A stretch of DNA of 7,154 bases from CAZLNO01 sp964561005 (GTDB lineage Bacteria > Pseudomonadota > Alphaproteobacteria > Kiloniellales > Rhodovibrionaceae): assembly GCA_964561005.1 (NCBI GenBank), contig CAZLNO010000146.1, forward strand, positions 1 to 7,154, given 5' to 3'. Under the pieces are notes generated by a model. The model saw only the letters and a list, made by a program, of their open reading frames with translations. It was not told where the DNA came from and did no database searches. The position numbers and the translations under genes are program-made. Shown one piece after another: positions 6,302 through 7,154 of this stretch. How positions within the stretch are numbered: the stretch's first letter is position 1; each line of letters starts with the position of its first letter.

Positions 6302-6328
6302 GACACGAAGTCGACGCCCTCGGGCGTC
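6302..6328 (+). repeat. Second copy of the dispersed hairpin repeat
   Basis: GACACGAAGTCGACGCC (6302-6318) is identical over 17 bases to the minus strand at 5752-5736, and GGCGTC (6323-6328) closes the same GACGCC/GGCGTC hairpin in both. Only the loop differs (CTCG here, GAA there on the matching strand). The outer arms of the first copy are not conserved here. The two copies are inverted relative to each other and flank the 74-residue protein gene. Confidence 0.6.
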
Positions 6329-6343
6329 AAGGGCGAGGGCGGC

Positions 6344-6513
6344 GTGTGATGCGTCCGGGCCTATACCTTGAAACCACGGAGATGAGAGGGGCGCAGCCCC
6401 GATGGACGCATCCCGGTTGTCGGCTGTCGAAGGCACCTCGGAAGCGAAGCCGTGAAAGGCGATCGGCAGGGGTGGGGCAGGAGCCGACGCTGAAGCTACG
6501 ACGAGCGAATTGA
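6344..6513 (+). mobile_element. Probable 5' fragment of a group II intron (domain I part), truncated
   Basis: GTGTG at 6344-6348 matches the conserved GUGYG start of group II introns. A 9-bp perfect stem GATGCGTCC (6348-6356) / GGACGCATC (6404-6412) encloses a GGGGC-GCA-GCCCC hairpin (6388-6400). A second 7-bp stem GTCGGCT (6419-6425) / AGCCGAC (6482-6488) encloses a purine-rich segment with GTGAAAGGC. The order of a 5' GUGYG and nested stems, and the look of the sequence, match bacterial group II intron domain I as I remember it; no alignment was possible. The intron-like sequence stops where the AT-rich island begins, and no reverse transcriptase/maturase or domain V is visible. It is either a remnant or an intron interrupted by a later insertion. 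It starts 15 bases after a GC hairpin, reminiscent of introns that insert behind terminator-like stems. Confidence 0.5.
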
Positions 6514-6531
6514 CTACCTGTTTATGTTAAT

Positions 6532-6879
6532 TTACCGTCGATTTTTTATCCGACCAGCGATCCAAAACACGGCGCATCTGATTGCTAGCATGAAAATATT
6601 TGCTCCTTTATATTTCCCAAGTTTCCATTCCATGTAGTGCAATGCTTTACGGTATGCATCTTCTCCCAATTTGCCCTCGTAAACGACTTTTACAGTTTCG
6701 TCCCCGATATATTGGACATTTAACAATGCTTGCCTGAAATCTATTTTAAAGGTTTCGGATGGCGGTGGAATTAGCGCAATGATATCGTTTTTTGAGTTGT
6801 AGTTATGAGCAAACGCAAATATAGAATCCAGGTTCGCATAATATAACTCGAACACTTTGCGCCCATTATGCTGATCCAA
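6532..6879 (-). CDS. Unrecognised AT-rich gene, 115 residues
   Basis: I do not recognise the family. The segment is about 40% G+C by hand count against about 70% in the core genes, so it is almost certainly acquired. The frame opens only after a TGA two codons upstream, so the start is TTG at 6879 with GGGGAG about nine bases before it, or the gene is a 5'-truncated remnant. Residues 1-75 look like a mixed alpha/beta domain (KVFELYYANLDSIFAFAHNY; SETFKIDFRQALLNVQYIGD; ETVKVVYEGKLG). Residues 76-91 are helical, and 92-109 (GANIFMLAIRCAVFWIAG) form a hydrophobic stretch that could sit in the membrane, followed by a basic end RIKNRR. It lies between the intron-like fragment and an IS4-type transposase, reading away from the latter. 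No partner gene of a toxin-antitoxin or immunity type is recognisable. Confidence 0.55.
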   Translation of the reverse strand: MDQHNGRKVFELYYANLDSIFAFAHNYNSKNDIIALIPPPSETFKIDFRQALLNVQYIGDETVKVVYEGKLGEDAYRKALHYMEWKLGKYKGANIFMLAIRCAVFWIAGRIKNRR

Positions 6880-6981
6880 GCCTCACGACTCCCCTCATTT
6901 TTGTTCTTGATATGTATACCCGTGGTGCCGTAGCCGGGTGGGGTCGACTTTCGAATCCACCGCTGGGAGGCACGGAGGGCG

Positions 6982-7154
6982 ATGGTGTTCGACGCGCTGC
7001 CTTCGGAGGACCGCTACGGGCAGGTTCGGAGATATCTGGGTTGCGTCTTCGCGGACAACCTTCACGCCAAGCGCATCGAGTCCCTGAGCGGCGCCACGCT
7101 TGGGGTCATTCAGAGCACGTCGCTGGCGGTGTGCACCATTGGCCAGGCGCTGGC
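6982..7154 (+). CDS. IS4-like transposase, N-terminal part (runs off window)
   Basis: Fifty-seven codons are visible before the window ends. The protein starts MVFDALPSEDRYGQV and contains NLHAKR (26-31), SLSGATLGV (34-42) and SLAVCTIGQAL (47-57). This resembles the N-terminus of a group of IS4-family transposases with an NLHAKR..SL..ATLGV...SLAV..IG..LA pattern, recalled from memory. The catalytic DDE residues would lie beyond the window. The ATG at 6982 has GGAGG three bases upstream, which is tight; the adjacent GTG at 6985 is an alternative start. GC content returns to the high value of the core. The left terminal repeat should fall in 6905-6980, where GC content jumps near 6918, but its exact edge cannot be set with the right end missing. 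Bases 6880-6981 hold no other gene. Confidence 0.65.
   Translation, partial: MVFDALPSEDRYGQVRRYLGCVFADNLHAKRIESLSGATLGVIQSTSLAVCTIGQAL

Noticed and set aside
6302..6412. Repeated palindromes as a CRISPR array
   Set aside because: The units are not evenly spaced, spacers are absent, and copies are few and inverted relative to each other.
6344..6879. A retron or other reverse-transcriptase system formed by the structured RNA and the AT-rich gene
   Set aside because: The AT-rich product has no reverse transcriptase motif (no YxDD) and is only 115 residues on the opposite strand.

Overview
The window is GC-rich: hand-counted stretches of the core genes run near 70% G+C. Gene types, codon use and spacing suggest an alphaproteobacterium, possibly of the Rhodospirillales kind. 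That placement is inference; no rRNA or marker gene is present. The last ~650 bases are different: a patchwork of hairpin repeats, an intron-like fragment, an island of about 40% G+C and the start of an insertion sequence.

Layout: (1) 3-68, the last 21 codons of an upstream + strand gene. (2) 217-1953, a secreted 578-residue protein with a c-type cytochrome domain followed by a type I periplasmic-binding (ABC substrate-binding-like) domain. (3) 1980-2009, a perfect 30-bp palindrome acting as a shared terminator for converging genes. (4) 2036-4465, on the minus strand, a cydA-cydB operon for a bd-type quinol oxidase of the short-Q-loop (cyanide-insensitive, CioAB-like) class, with a possible Irr-type iron/haem box upstream. 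(5) 4709-5446, a DUF72/YecE-family protein transcribed divergently from the oxidase. (6) 5447-5931, 485 bases with no convincing gene, holding a hairpin, a LexA-like direct repeat and a branched palindrome. (7) 5932-6156, a 74-residue protein with a LigA-like helical pattern. (8) 6157-6343, a run of palindromes, one repeating the core of the element near 5730 in inverted orientation. (9) 6344-6513, a probable 5' fragment of a group II intron without its reverse transcriptase. (10) 6532-6879, an AT-rich unrecognised gene on the minus strand. (11) 6982 to the end, the N-terminus of an IS4-like transposase.

How the parts fit: the cytochrome c/binding-protein fusion and the quinol oxidase are both envelope redox components facing each other across one terminator, so they are neighbours but not an operon. 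A functional link is only suggested by position. The DUF72 gene shares a 243-base divergent intergenic region with cydA. The right end looks like an accessory hot spot where mobile pieces have inserted into one another. I see no complete new defence or mobile system. The most unusual items are the cytochrome/binding-protein fusion, the dispersed hairpin family, and the AT-rich orphan lodged between an intron fragment and an IS.
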